The notes below the pieces were generated by a model. The model did not search any database, had not been told where the DNA came from, and worked only from the letters and a program-made list of their open reading frames with translations. The position numbers and the translations under genes were made by a program. Source: Anniella stebbinsi (taxonomy: Eukaryota > Chordata > Lepidosauria > Squamata > Anniellidae). From it: a stretch of 64,000 nt of DNA. Shown in pieces: positions 34,573 through 46,959 of this stretch (its first letter is position 1; every line of letters begins with the position of its first letter). The stretch lies in contig JARDYH010000004.1 in NCBI GenBank assembly GCA_029215795.1, positions 199,316,017 to 199,380,016 on the forward strand, in the 5' to 3' direction.

Positions 34573-37521
34573 GTCAAGACTCAGGTCAGTGAATGGTAAA
34601 ACATCTGCTATCCATGACTTGATCCTGGATGAGCATGCTGACCTGGCCTGTATTACAGAGACCTGGCTGGATGAAGCTGGGGGGGGGGGGTTAACCTCTC
34701 CCGGCAAGGCCTAGGGGGCAGGGAGGTGGAGTGGCAGTGGTCTATCAGGATTCCATCCCCCTGATCAGGTGCCTTGTCTCACAGTCTGCAGGATTCGAGT
34801 GTGTGTATCTGAAGGTGGCAATAGGGATTCTGTTGGTGTACCATCCACCCTGCTGCTCAACAGTCTCCCTTCCTGAGCTAGCCGGGGTAGTCTCGGGGCT
34901 GGTGTTGGAGTCTCCCCAGCTTGATGTGCTGGGGGATTTCAACATCCATACTGAGGCTGCCCTGTCGGGAGCAGCTCAGGACTTCATGTCTGCCATGACA
35001 ACCATGGGTCTGTCCCAAATGGTATCTGGCCCCACTCATGCTGCTGGGCACACTCTGGACCTCGTTTTCTGTGTTGGACGGGGTGATGGTGATCTGAAAG
35101 TGGAGGAACTTTGTATAGTTCCATTGTCATGGACAGATCACTACCTGGTGGGGTGTAGACTTGTTGGTACTCAGAGCCTCTGCAGGGGTGGAGGACCGAT
35201 TAAGATGGTCCGCCCCAGGAGGCTGATAGATCCGAATGGTTTCCTGACGGCTCTTGGGGATTTTCCAGTTGCCTTGGCAGGTGATTCTGTCGAAGCCCTG
35301 GTCGATCTCTGGAATGGAGAAAAGACTAGGGCAGTGGACGCTGTCGCTCCTGAGCGTCCTCTCTCACAAAGTTGAGCCACACCAGCCCTCTGGTTTACTA
35401 GGGAGCTGATGGCAATGAAACGAGTGAGACGGCAACTAGAGTGACGTTGGCGGAAAACACGGAGCGAATCCGATCCAACACGGGCTAGAGCCTATTTGAA
35501 GGCCTACTCTGTGGCAATATGGGCAGCAAAAAAACTATTTTTTTCTGCCACTATTGTGTCTGCAAAGAGCCATCCAGCAGAGCTGTTTTGGGTGGTCAGG
35601 GGCTTTTTACATACTGGCCAACAAGAAGAAAATTCAGACCTGCCAGCAGCCCACTGTGACCAGTTTGCCCAGCACTTTGCAGACAAAATCGCTCAAATCC
35701 GCTCTGACTTGGATGCTATAGTTGATACAGACCCAGTGGATGTAACTTTGGCACCTGCTTGTCCAGTGTTATTAGATACTTTTCAATATGTATAGCCTGA
35801 TGATGTGGACAGGATCCTTGGAGAGGTAAGAGCCACCACATGTATGCTAGATCCTTGCCATTCCTGGCTCATAAAGGCAGCCAGAGGGGGACTGGCCAAG
35901 TGGGTGAGCAGAGTGGTTAATGCTTCCCTCTGTCAAGGCAGGGTCCCACCCTGCCTAAAAAAGGCAGTAGTACGACCTATGTTGAAAAAGCCCTCCTTGA
36001 ACCCCAGTGTATTAGACAATTACCAGCCAGTCTTCAATATCCCATTTCTGGGCAAGGTATTGGAGTGCGTGGTGGCCTCCCAACTCCAGGGACTCCTGGA
36101 TGAGACGGATTATTTAGATCCATTTCAATCTGGCTTCAGACCTGGTTATGGGACAGAAACAGCTTTGTTCGCCCAGGTGAATGACCTATGCTGGGAACTG
36201 GACAGGAGGAGTGTGTCCCTATTAGTTCTGCTGGACCTCTCAGCGGCGTTCGATACCATCGACCATGGTATCCTTCTGGGCTGCCTCGCTGGGATGGGTC
36301 TTGGAGGCACTGTTTTACAGTGGCTCCATTCCTTCCTGGAGGGGCAGACCCAGAAGGTGGTGCAGGGAGACTTCTGTTCGACTCTTTGGCCGTTGGCCTG
36401 TGGAGTCCTTCAGGGTTCCGTTTTGTCCCCCATGCTATTTAACATATACATGAAACCGTTGGGAGAGGTTGTCCAGAGTTTTGGGGTGCAGTGCCACCAG
36501 TACGCTGATGACACCCAACTCTACTTCTCCTTTCCACCCGATTCCAAGTAAGCTGTTTTGGTCCTAAACCACTGTATGTCGGCAGCAATGGATTGGATGA
36601 GGGCAAACAAATTGAAGCTTAATCCAGACAAGACAGAGGTGCTCCTGGTCAGTCAAAAGGCAAATCAGGGAATAGGGATTCAGCTTGTGCTGGATAGGGT
36701 TACACTCCCCCTGAAGACACAGGTTCACAACTTGGGTGTACTCCTGGATTCAGCCCTGAGCCTGGATGCCCAGGTTTCGGCAATGGCCAGGATTGCATTT
36801 GCACAGTTAAAGCTTGTGCACCAGCTGTGCCCATTCCTTGAGATGTCAGACCTGGCCAAGGTGACACACACCTTAGTTACATCCCGTTTGGATTACTGTA
36901 ATGCGCTGCACGTGGGGCTGCCTTTGAAAAGTGTTCGGAAACTTCAGCTGGTTCAAAGAGCTGCAGCCAGATTGTTGACTGGGGCTGGTTACAGGGAGCA
37001 TACAACTCACCTGTTAAAACAGCTCCACTGGCTCCCAGTCTGTTTCCGGGCACAATTCAAAGTGCTGGTTATTACCTACAAAATCCTATACGGCTCGGGT
37101 CCAGGATATCTGAAAGACTGTATTCTCCCTTATGAGCCTGCCTGTCCCCTGAGGTCTTCAGAGGAGGCCTATCTATCTGTCCCACCACCATCACAGGCAC
37201 GCCTGGTGGGAACGAGGGAGAGGGCCTTCTCGGTGGCTGCCCCGGAGGCTCTGGAACTCCCTTCCCAGGGAAACTAGTCTGGCTCCCTCCTTTGTGTGCT
37301 TTCAGAGGCAGCAAAAACCTTTCTGTTTCAGCAAGCCTTTGGGGAGTAAGTAATACCTTTGTGGATGTACTGCTTATAGTTCAGATTTAAAATTATATGT
37401 TTTAAATATTTTAAAATTGTACTATGTTTAATTATATTTTTAATTTTTGTATGTCACTATTTGTTTTAATTTGTAAGCTGCCTTGAGTCCCATTATTGGG
37501 AAAAAGGCGGGAAATAAATAA

Positions 37522-37553
<32 letters not shown>

Positions 37554-37566
37554 TATAATAATAATA
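34573..37566 (+). mobile_element. L2-clade LINE, long copy with 3' tail
   Basis: Coding similarity starts with the endonuclease N-terminal part (about 34580) and continues to 37277, followed by a 3' untranslated region (gtaagctgccttgagtccc, aaaggcgggaaataaataaa) and an AAT microsatellite at 37523-37566. The 5' end is truncated or unrecognised. Confidence 0.9.
34652..37277 (+). pseudogene. L2 ORF2: endonuclease and reverse transcriptase
   Basis: The apurinic-type endonuclease is visible as ITETWLDEAG (frame 2, about 34652) and, after a poly-G tract at 34680-34690 that shifts frame, LGDFNIHTEA and WTDHYLVGC. From 34731 to 37277 a single frame is kept with no further frameshift, only stops at 35373, 35442, 35793, 36549 and the final TAG at 37275. 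Reverse transcriptase boxes: [41 protein letters not shown] and the catalytic YADDTQLY at about 36499-36522. The YADDTQLY form and the C-terminal RLDYCNALHVGLP block identify the L2 clade. Such proteins nick the target and prime reverse transcription there. Confidence 0.9.
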
Positions 37567-38193
37567 CACTTCAAAATTACAAAGCTAATAATTTCAGCTT
37601 ATGAACTGACATGTTTTCTGAGTTTTGAACACATCACTAAAAATAACAGCTTGAAGAACACTACACTCATGAACACTGTATATCCACTTTTGTGGATGCA
37701 TGTCCTGAAAATGCAGTATCCATTTTCAGTGAGTCAGATATAATGAGGTAGACATCTGGGAACTAGAAGACTTGATGTGAGGAGTTGAACCTCCAAAGGA
37801 AGCCCTAGGATGTGTGCTAGCAATTGTCAGGCAGAAATTAAAGGGCTAATATAGAAGGTGTTTGCTCCACCTGTTCCTGGCTTTCAGTTGGAGCCCAACC
37901 CAGGGAAAGTGTCTGTGCCCACTTCTTTTTCTTCAAAGTAGAAGTGTGGGAGGGGATGTCTCAAAGGCCAACCACACGCTTTCTCACTGGCTCTGGTGGG
38001 TTTCCAATCTTGTTTGTCATTGACACTGTTCCTGGGATCTCGGGGGTAATGCAAGAGAGTCTAGACCTGGAGCAGGGATCCAGGGCAGAGGGGATGGTGC
38101 TCTATGAAACCATGGTGCTTCCTTCGATGACATGTCATCCAAAGTATGGCATCCATTTTGGATGATACTCTGCCAATCAACTCCTTGGGGTAC
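37567..38193. other. No recognised feature
   Basis: Unique-looking sequence between the L2 tail and a MITE. No supported gene. Confidence 0.5.
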
Positions 38194-38201
38194 CTGTTAG
38201 T

Positions 38202-38521
38202 TAGGGTGACCAGATAAAATCCAGGTCAGGGCTCCTGTAACTTTAACAGTTGTAGAGAAAAGGGAATTTCAGCCAGTATCATTTGTAAGCAATTAGTTCC
38301 TGATGAAATTCCCTCTTCATTACAACAGTTAAAGTTGCAGGGGCCCTGCCTTCTTTTGTATATGGTCACTCTAGTATAGTGCATGTACCTTTAACTGTTG
38401 TGATGAAGACGCAATATCACCAGGAACTAACTGCATACAAATGACACTGGCTGAAATTCCCTTTTCTCTACAACTGTTAAAGTTACATGAGCCCTGACCT
38501 GGATTTTATCTGGTCAGCCTA
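38202..38521. mobile_element. Dimeric fold-back MITE, opposite orientation
   Basis: Termini tagggtgacc and ggtcagccta; flanked by ctgttagt on both sides (38194-38201 and 38522-38529). The asymmetric centre (tgcaggggccctgccttc) is inverted relative to the copy at 4612, so it lies the other way round. Confidence 0.93.
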
Positions 38522-38529
38522 CTGTTAGT

Positions 38530-39829
38530 GCGAGTGGTTTTTGCAATGTCCTGCTTTTTGCAATGTCCTGGGTCAAAATCCAGCTAGGTTCTGACCGATG
38601 GCCACATTCAGAATTCATACCTTCAGCCTGTATATAAAAAATATTTTACTTTTCTCAAACTATGAAAACTTTGTAGACAACCTCATCCTGTAACCATCCT
38701 TGAGAAGAAAAAAAAGCTAGTTTTCTACTGAGAGAAAGGGCAAAATCCAGGAGGATAAAAATTGCTTATAATCTCTTAGAGCCTATTACATTTTGATTTA
38801 ATTGAAATGCTGCCATTTTATTTTCCACCTCCAGGGAAGATTACTTTACAGGTCTCCTACAAGACGAAGAAAAAAATAGATGAGTGCTTTGAAGGCTTCC
38901 ATCATTTGTAATCTACTGCCACAGAGCAGTTATTAAGACTTTGTTGAATACACTGGTACAAATCTTGGTTTCGGAATATTTTTCATTATTCAGGCAACTG
39001 AGACAGCAATTGGGCTCTCCTGGTAATGAAATATTTCACATTTTAAGCACAACATGATAAATATGAAGAGTTTCTGTAGTTAATAACTTTTTGAGAAGAA
39101 AGGGAGAAACTAACGCAAGTCCCTACGTGTACATGTTCTGAGATTTCTTAAAACTATGTACTTTTCATTCAAGTTCTTTGTTACTTCTGAAGGAGTTAAA
39201 ATGTGAAACCTAGCTTCCAGAGTTGATGATTCATTCCAACAATATTGTTTGATTTATCCTGTCAGACAGTATTAAATTTAACAACTTTGACTAACGTGAA
39301 AGCATGCACATTTGTTTCCAGTGTGAGAACTTATGACGCACACTAGACTAATCAAATTGCATAAACAAGTTACATAATCCTAAATTCGCAAACAGAAAAT
39401 TTCAGCTGTAATCTTGTGTGTATGTGTGTGGGGGGGGGGGCACACATATGCATGCAAGCTGTGATTGTTGTTAACTAGCAGGGAACTGTACCTGGGGCGG
39501 CTGCTGGGGTGGTTGTGAACTTTCACTTGAGTTTGGACTAAATTCAGACTGTTCTTGATTTTATCCAAAATGACTAGTACAGGCTTAATTGGAAGCTATA
39601 GCGTGCTGGCAAGAACCATATTCCTGACTGCCAGTCTATTGGTTCCATTTTGCCTAGGCAACCCTGGACTCCAGACCCTTTGTTTGTTCCTTATGCCCAA
39701 ATATTCTGATGTTCCCACACCCCTAACTATTTTGTCTTCTGTGATGTCCATTCCAATTCCTGTTCTCCTCAGTTTTTGCAACCTCACACCTTCCATTATA
39801 GCTTTCCAACCTCCATAAATCTAAGCCAG
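38530..39829. other. No recognised gene
   Basis: AT-rich sequence; a TG/G-rich run at 39415-39440 is the only simple repeat. Overlapping plus and minus frames at 39555-39818 show no domain. Confidence 0.5.
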
Positions 39830-39962
39830 CCTTCTCCAACTTGGTGATCTCCAGATGTTTTGAACTACAACTTCCATCAGTCCCAGTCAGAATGGCCAAT
39901 AGTCAAGGATGATGGGAATTGTAGTCAAAACATGTGGAGGACACAAGGTTGGGGAAGGCTGA
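39830..39962. mobile_element. Palindromic MITE (GTAGTC/GACTAC type)
   Basis: Arms ccttctccaacttggtg and ccaaggttggggaagg are inverted; inner arms gaactacaacttccatcag and gatgggaattgtagtc also pair. About 133 bp without coding capacity. I recognise this consensus as widespread in lizard and snake genomes. Diverged copies: 22690-22825 and 47620-47760. Confidence 0.82.
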
Positions 39963-40854
39963 TCCAGCCCGGATGAACTGCTGATCTCTGGTGCTTCTTA
40001 TACTTTACCTCCTTATATAGTTGTTTTTTAAAAAAAAAAAAAATCCTCCCCTATTTTTGGATTGGCTTCTCATTTAGACTCTCCCGTGACAACCTCTTCA
40101 CTAGGGATGTGCACGGCCAAAAATATCGTATCGTATTGTTATCGGAATTTCGGACCAAAAAAATTATCGTCTCCGATAATATCGTAGGTGACCCGTATCG
40201 TATCGTATTATATTCCGATATTATATCGTTTCTCCATTTTGCCCTAGAGAGTTGATTTTTGAGTCAGAGAAAGACCTAAAACTTCTTAATTTTCCAAGTT
40301 ACAGGTTTGAAACTTGGTCACAGTGCAGACGGAGTGTTGCTAGTCATGTGTGCCAAATTTTAGAACAATCGGTGCAAGCGTTATTCAGAAGTAAGCTTTC
40401 AAATACATTGTTTCAGGTGGCATAAACTCTCCTTTTTCAAGAGACATCGTCTAGTACTCATGGGCATCTCACAGATGGTTTTGAGGGGACTCATCTGTGC
40501 CCAATTTCAGATGCACAGCTGCAAGCGTTACTCAGAAGTAAGCTCTCTCAACAACACATGCACTGTTTTTTCTGGTGGTAAATAATGCTGCTGCTGAGAG
40601 AAATCCTCATATTTAAAGAGCTAGTCCTTAAAGTTGGGGACCTTATCGAAGGGCTGTAGGGGGACTAGTAGACTCATGTGACATAGCTTGTTCAATGAAT
40701 TGATGAGGAAGTTTTCCTCTCCTCCAAAGCAAGATTTTTAAACCAGACGTAATGTAAGGCAGTACTACAAGCAGCCATGTGAGGCAGGCCCAGTACGACT
40801 TACCAGTCAGTCGTCAAGCCAGACAATTTCCGGGCAAAGGCGGCAGCCAGGTAG

Positions 40855-41060
40855 GTAGGAAGATGCAAGCAGGCAGGTTGGCAGAGGTGGGCTGCAGGCA
40901 CAGGTGGGCAGAAGCTGGCAGCAGACTCAAGTGGGCATAGATGCCAGCAAATGCAGGCAGCAGGCACAGGTGGGCAGAAGCTGGCAGCAGACTCAGGTGG
41001 GCATAGATGCAGGCAGATGCAGTCAGGCAGTCACAGGAGGGCACAGAAGATGCAGGAAGG
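40855..41060. repeat. Minisatellite in hAT copy 2
   Basis: Units of ggcagaagctggcagcagactc and caggtgggcatagatgcag type, homologous to the array in copy 1. Further blocks occur at 41340-41440 and 41655-41760. Confidence 0.82.
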
Positions 41061-41064
41061 AAGG

Positions 41065-41103
41065 TTCTTCTTCTTCTTCTTCTTCTTCTTCTTCTTCTTC
41101 TTC
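41065..41103. repeat. (TTC)n microsatellite
   Basis: Thirteen TTC units. It creates poly-Phe, poly-Ser and poly-Glu frames that are not genes. Confidence 0.97.
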
Positions 41104-42234
41104 AGTCAGGCAGTCAGGCTCCAGGAAGCCAGGCTCGAGGCTGCACCTGAAGAAAGAGAAGAAAAAGAAAAACCAAATCAATGACTGCGTTCTTCCCTGG
41201 AAGAATCCATAGGAAGCCCACCCCGCCCGTGTAGCCTGCTTCACTCAGGAGCAAATCCTTAATTTTTTTTAAGAATACAACAACCATCCCTGCAAGGTGG
41301 GCCAGTGCAACTTACTTACCCAAAAATGTATCAGCTAGATGTGGATGCAGGGAGCCAGGCACAGGTGGGCACAGAAGATGTGGGAAGGAAAGTTCTTCTT
41401 CAGTCAGTCAGTCAGTCAGTCAGTCTCAGGCTCAGGAGGCTGCACCTGAAAAAAAGAGATGAAAAAGAAAAACCAAGCCGATGAGTGAGTGGTTCCCTGG
41501 TTCCCTGGAGGAAGCCCACCCCGCCCGTGCAGCCTGCTTCACTCTCAGGCTCCACGTCCTTGTCTGATTTTAAAGGCTACCAGCAGCCCTGCAAGGTGGG
41601 CCATGTAGTCCAACTTACCATGAATCAGCCAGATGTCAAGCCAACACATGCTTCCCTGGCACAGATCTCAGGTGGGCAGATGCAGGCACAGGCGGGCACA
41701 GAAGATTCAGGCAACCAGACACAGGTGGGCACAGATGCAGGCAGGTTCAGTCAATCAGGCAGGCTGCTCTCATGCCCAGAGGTGGGCACATTGGCTGGAG
41801 CAGTGTCCCAAATCAAAAAGTCAAGGTGTGAGGGATGTTTTGACAGTCTCTCACTGATGGGAGTCCACAAGGAAGAGGAGGAAGGCCATACCCGAGCAGG
41901 GCAGGCAGGCAGGTGCAGATCCGGGCAGATGCAAGTGGAGTGCCAGTTGCTAGCACGATGCACAAGTAATCCATAGAATGCAGGGCCTTGACCCAGAGAT
42001 CCAGCTACCTCACAAAGGTGGTGAACTGGCTGGCAGACAGACAGACAGATGAAGGCAGGACAGGCAGATGAAGGCAGGACTAAACCATAGTCTGTGTGAG
42101 ATGCTTAGCATCCCCTCAATACTAGGTTATGATAGGAGAAACAGGCTACCAAGGCATCCTGCAATCAGAGTTGAGTTATTGAGCTGTAAAAACAGCAAAT
42201 AAAAATAAAAAACAAAAAAAAAATGGAGCCGAAA

Positions 42235-44655
42235 GGTGGGGCTCTCACTCCAAGCGAGAGCGGTGGGGTGTCACAATGTCACCCGCCATCGAGAACACCC
42301 ACTCACTTGGAACACTGGTCGGAGGGCAGCTCAGTCTATCTCAGGCCACCCGAGCCAGATCTGGCCACATCTGGCTCCACGATGACCAGTAGGCCAGGGG
42401 TTCTACAGAGATGTTTTCATTGGCTTCCGCCAGGTAATGCTGCAAAGCAGTTGTAGCATCATCCTGATGGGTGGGTTGGTCGCCTGCCTCACCAACCACT
42501 TCCTGTAAGGCATTTGCCCAGAACCCAAGGCCTCTGCTGCTCCTGCTGGGAAGAATGCTGCTGCTGCTGCTGCAGGGACTGCTGACCCGGGAAGCCATGG
42601 CCTCCTCTTCCGCTGCTGCCTGCCCAAGCCTGACTTCCCACACAGCCCGAACTTCCCCCATCAGCAATTCCACCCACCCCAGCCTAGAATTGGCATTGCA
42701 GATGCTGTCTTTAACCCAAGGATCACACATCGTGGCCAAGATGTAGATCCTGTCCTTCATATTGGGCTCCATCCTCTTAACTAGTCCTGCCTTCAGCCTG
42801 TGAACCACTTCCTGCACATCTTGCGGGAAGTGCCTTCTGATGATGGGATCCCCGGCCTCCAGAAAATGCCGCATCTTGGTCTGGAGATGCCTGGCCACAG
42901 GAATCACCTGGCTGAGGAGGGTGATGCTGCTGCTGAGGGTCTCTGTGGCCTCAAGAAAGAGCTTGAGGACCATCACCAGATGGGACATGGTATCCCACTG
43001 CTGCCTGGCCAGTGGTGCCTGGATACCTATGTCCCCGACCCTGCACATTTCGTGCACAGCACGCTGTTGCTCCACCATACGCTCAAGCATGAGGTAGGTG
43101 GAGTTCCAGTGCGTGGCAACGTCCTGAAGGAGCTGGTGTTGCAGGAGATCCAACTCAGCCTGCTTCTCCCTCAGCAACTGACTTCCTTTGACACTATGGT
43201 GGAAGTGTCCAGCCACCCTCCAACAGCTGTCCAGGGCATTGCGCACTGCTGGCATGGGAGGGGGAAGGTCACTGCCGCTGCTCCCTATGCCAAGCCCACC
43301 ACTCACTATGAGGTTTAAGATGTGGGCAATGCAGCGGACCCCCTCAAAACTGCCCTCACGCACTGCCCTGACCATATTGGCTCCCCCGTCCATGACCATA
43401 TAACTGCGGGTGTGCTGATGCCCAGACAGCCACCCCTCCACCATGCGGTTAATGGCCTCGGTGATCTCCACTGCCATGTGGGACTGGTCCATGACTTTGG
43501 TATGAAGGAAGGCCCAGCAGTAGCCCTCCTTCCTAGTCCCAAAAGTGATGGGTGCTTCCTTCCCTGTGGCTCCCCACCAGTGAGCCATCAGAGACAGGTA
43601 AGTGTGTGCTCTGCCCTCGCTGGACCAAATGTCTGAGGCGAAGTGCACCTCTGCCTGGCACAGTCAACCCATCACCAACTCCCTGCATGCCCGGTACAGG
43701 GAGGGCACCACACGCCTGCTAAGGGTGGTGCAAGACGGCAGTTTGTAGTATGGGACCACCAGAGCCATCAGCCTCTTGAACCCAGCATTATTCACAAGGC
43801 TGAATGGCTGGACATCCAACACCACCATCTCACCGATGCAGTTGGTGAGCTGGTTGGGCATTGGAAACCTCCAACACGTGGTCCCATACCTCCCCCACCC
43901 CAGGTCTTCCATGGTGGCCTGGTGAAGACACTTCGGGATGGGAGATGGAGAAGCAGCAGGAGCCTTCAGCTTGTCTTTAGTGCCACCACTCACCTGGGTG
44001 GTGCCTGCTTCTCTCCCAAGCAGGAGCGCATGGTGGTTCCTCTGGAGGTGGTTGTGCATGTTGGAGGTGGTGAGGTGCGCCAGTTTTTTCCCCCTGCTGA
44101 TGGTGGCCTTGCAATGCCGACATACAGCCACACCATTCTGCTCCGCTTGTGGGGTGAGCCAGTCTGCTCATTGCCAGCGCTGCCTGGACTCTGGGGTGCC
44201 ATCACAGGAGCAGTAGAAGGCCTCGAAGAGGTTAGGGAGAGTGGCGAGGGAGCCACTTCTGCCTGCTGCTGCTCCTTCTCAATCTCAACCACCGGCTGCT
44301 TCACCTCAGCAATCTCAGGGAAAAGATCCCTGAGTAGCAGGCTCCCCACCTCAACCACTGGAGCAGGAGATGGTGTTACTCCTGGTCCAAGGCCAGTGCT
44401 GCTGCCACCGGCCTCTGGAAGTGGCTCTTCAAAGAGGGCCCTGCGGGCGGCAGCCCTTTCAGTTTCAGGAGGCGCGGCTGGTGCCTCTGCCTGCTTAAGC
44501 GCAAAAACAGCAGACTTGCACTTTATTTTTATGGGGGGAGAGACAGCCACCCCAGAACTGCTCCCAGCAGCAGCATCTCTCTTAGACCCAGAGGAGCCAC
44601 CTAGCCCAAGGCGCGCCTTAGAGCTGTGTTTCATAATATATGCTGCTTTGCCCAA
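42235..44655 (-). pseudogene. hAT transposase (copy 2), nearly complete
   Basis: Reading from 44655 downward: a low-complexity N-terminal tail of about 175 residues; then, after a frameshift near 44130, a BED-type finger (CRHCKATISRGKK, with HNHLQRNH supplying histidines); a helical region to 43664; and a core of 435 residues from 43648. Catalytic features: SDIWSSEG (first Asp), MVMDGGANM with CIAHILNLIV (second Asp and its context), and a C-terminal SVPSE.VFSMAG block near 42300 for dimerisation. In-frame TGA stops lie at 43664 and near 42340, both consistent with CGA-to-TGA decay. An 81-bp in-frame deletion relative to copy 1 removes 27 C-terminal codons. The enzyme would cut and paste elements bearing TAGGGATGTGCAC ends. 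Confidence 0.88.
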
Positions 44656-44748
44656 ACCACTTTAATGTGTGCTGCTTTGGCCACAGATGTGTGTAGTGCT
44701 CCTGTGTAGCACTAGCAGGCTACAGGACACACCAGCACACTCACCATA

Positions 44749-44921
44749 CTAGAGTGACCATATACAAAAGAAGGCAGGGCCCCTGCAGCTTTAACTGTTG
44801 TGATGAAGAGGGAATTTCACCAGGAACTAATTGCATACAAATGACACTGGCTGAAATTCCTTTTTCTCTACAACTGTTAAAGTTACATGAGCCCTGTCCT
44901 CCTTTTCATATGGTCAGCCTA
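44749..44921. mobile_element. Half of a dimeric fold-back MITE
   Basis: Starts catactagagtgaccatat, which in full dimers is the centre, and ends ggtcagccta. Flanks do not match. It probably marks a deletion that removed the other half together with the right end of hAT copy 2. Confidence 0.82.
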
Positions 44922-44943
44922 CTTATAGTAGTTGCTTTGGCCT

Positions 44944-44980
44944 TTGTTGTTGTTGTTGTTGCTGCTGCTGCTGCTGCTGT
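44944..44980. repeat. (GTT)n/(GCT)n microsatellite
   Basis: GTT units passing into GCT units. Confidence 0.95.
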
Positions 44981-46048
44981 TCTTCTATACCTTGACATTT
45001 ATCAGGATTTTAGCTGTTCTGAAAGTTACATGAGTGTCTGTTCCAGTCTATGTTAATTTTTCAACATAGTCTACATTGTATACTTGGAGTTATTTGTGAT
45101 GGTAACATCTGTTTCTATCTTTTGACAACTCGCTAGGGACAGCAGCATTGTTAGGTACCATGGCACTGAATCCCTTAAGGGAAGAGATCAGAGGGGAACC
45201 CTAAGCTGTGATTTTATTTATTTATCTATGTATTTATAAATCAGGGGGAAAGGTGTGGTGCTGAATTAAGTAGCAGTTTCAGGGTTTCAATTTCTGGAAG
45301 CCATAGATGTGATCCTTCACCAAGAGATTATACATGGGAAAAACCAAACGAAATGGTCTGAACTATGAGCACTGGGTAATTTTGCTGCAGCCACAGCTTA
45401 GGAACATAAAGCTACTTTTGATCACAACAACATAAAGAAAGAATATGACACCATTCTGAATTCTAAAGGAAGGGCTGTATTATCTACTCTAGCTCAGAAT
45501 GTACATTTCCAACCTCCTGGCAACTGATAAGAAGAGCTTTGTTACTTAGGAAAACTAATGAAAAGAGATGCTTTTACACAATGACATTATTTCAAAAACT
45601 CAGGAGCAAGTGTTTGAAGTCTCAACTTCCTTTTGATGGGAGGAATGTGATTATGACAGCTGCAGTTGATGTAATTTAATTGTCTCATGGACAAATCTGT
45701 TAGTTATATAAATTCCACTAGCTCTGCTTTTTCTCCTTTCTTAGTTAATTGCTTAAACTTTCAACATAATTGGCATCAGTTGTACCAAGACATTATTTGT
45801 AACTCCCTACCTGTTATGCAACATTGAAGTGTAAAGCTCTGGGCAAAAGGAAAAAAGTTTATAAATTTAGGTATGCTTCCTTTGACAAATACACCTAACA
45901 GTTTGATATTTGAGGAGCATATTCTGTTTATCTGGCATGTTTCAAGGATTCAGATATTTTCAGATACATGATTTTGGTAAGCCTTACAACAATATTATAT
46001 GGCAGGCCAATTCCAGTAAAGTAGGCACTTTGAGACATTTAATGACTC
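44981..46048. other. No recognised gene
   Basis: AT-rich sequence without an element terminus or supported reading frame. Confidence 0.5.
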
Positions 46049-46722
46049 TGTTCAGGTGACATGCTAAGCCACATGATTAAGCATTTTAAGCTAAACATTA
46101 TGGCTTAGCATGTCATATGAACCAGGGGTACCTCTAGATGGACATTTTACATCAAGATGGCTTCGCAGTGGCGGCAGTTGGGTTACATGATGCTGCCGCC
46201 AGTGCAAAGCCATCTAGGGGCAAAGGGGCTTTGCTCCACACTAAAAAAGTTGGGCATTTAGCCCGACTTCTTTAGGTTTGAGCGACTCGACGACGGCTTT
46301 GGCCATCTGTCACTGTTGCTCCGGAGCTTCTGGGAGGCCTGCCCAGTCTATGGCGACCACTGATTGGTTGCCATGGTTGGGAGGGGAAGGGGATGTACCA
46401 GCGACCCGTTAGCTCACTGCACCACCTTCGCACCTCCGCAGTCCTTCCCCCCCATTTTAAAAACTAAAATAAAAAAACTAAGCTCTGCATCTCGCAGTCA
46501 CCTCGCAGCGGTGGCAACAAAAACCAGCGCAATGCTCCCGCTGTAGATGGGTGGAAGGAGCGCAAATGCATATCACGCTGCCTCCTGCCACCGGCGTGAT
46601 GCAATACAGGCGCCGTGAAGAGGTATCCCATGACTTAGTGACACAGTTTAAACATGCTTATTAACCATTTGCTGCAAAGGGGTTAGCGGCCTAACCATGG
46701 CTTAGTGTTTTGTCTGAACAAG
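46049..46722. mobile_element. MITE split by a second non-autonomous element
   Basis: The outer element has arms ttcaggtgacatgctaagcc and ggcttagcatgtcatatgaa (palindromic) and resumes after the insert with ggcttagtgttttgtctgaac. The insert is described separately. Confidence 0.6.
46126..46629. mobile_element. Inner non-autonomous element, about 504 bp
   Basis: Inverted termini gggtacctct and agaggtatccc. The interior is more GC-rich than its surroundings and has no coding capacity. The target duplication is unclear, so the superfamily is undetermined. Confidence 0.55.
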
Positions 46723-46959
46723 CTCATTATGTGGCATCAACTTTCATGGACACAATCTTCTTCAGAAGCATGGAGTATTATCCTGAGTTACAGATGTTTG
46801 TGTGTGTGTAGACGGGATTGTAAAGAACGAGGACAGAGGCAAATGCAGGAAGTATAGACAATTGAAATTACATTTTGAACAGTGACCATTCACTGGCAAT
46901 GACACAGACAGTCTGGCTTTGGTAAGCTAATTAACACATGTAGACCAAGTTTGCATGAT

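Larger units (their letters stand above)
40102..44748 (-). mobile_element. hAT transposon copy 2, best preserved; right end deleted
   Basis: Left terminus tagggatgtgcac at 40102, followed by ATCGTATC repeats and the same non-coding block, minisatellite and minus-strand transposase as copy 1. The element stops at about 44748, where it abuts half of a fold-back MITE. The missing right end is represented by copy 3 at 30.6-31.5 kb. A target duplication cannot be seen because the right end is gone. Confidence 0.88.

Noticed and set aside
34731..36551. Possible host protein with endonuclease/RT domains
   Set aside because: The motif order, 3' tail and truncated relatives in the window identify it as an L2 LINE.
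40904..41244. Frames with poly-Ser, poly-Phe and poly-Glu
   Set aside because: They are readings of the (TTC)n microsatellite.
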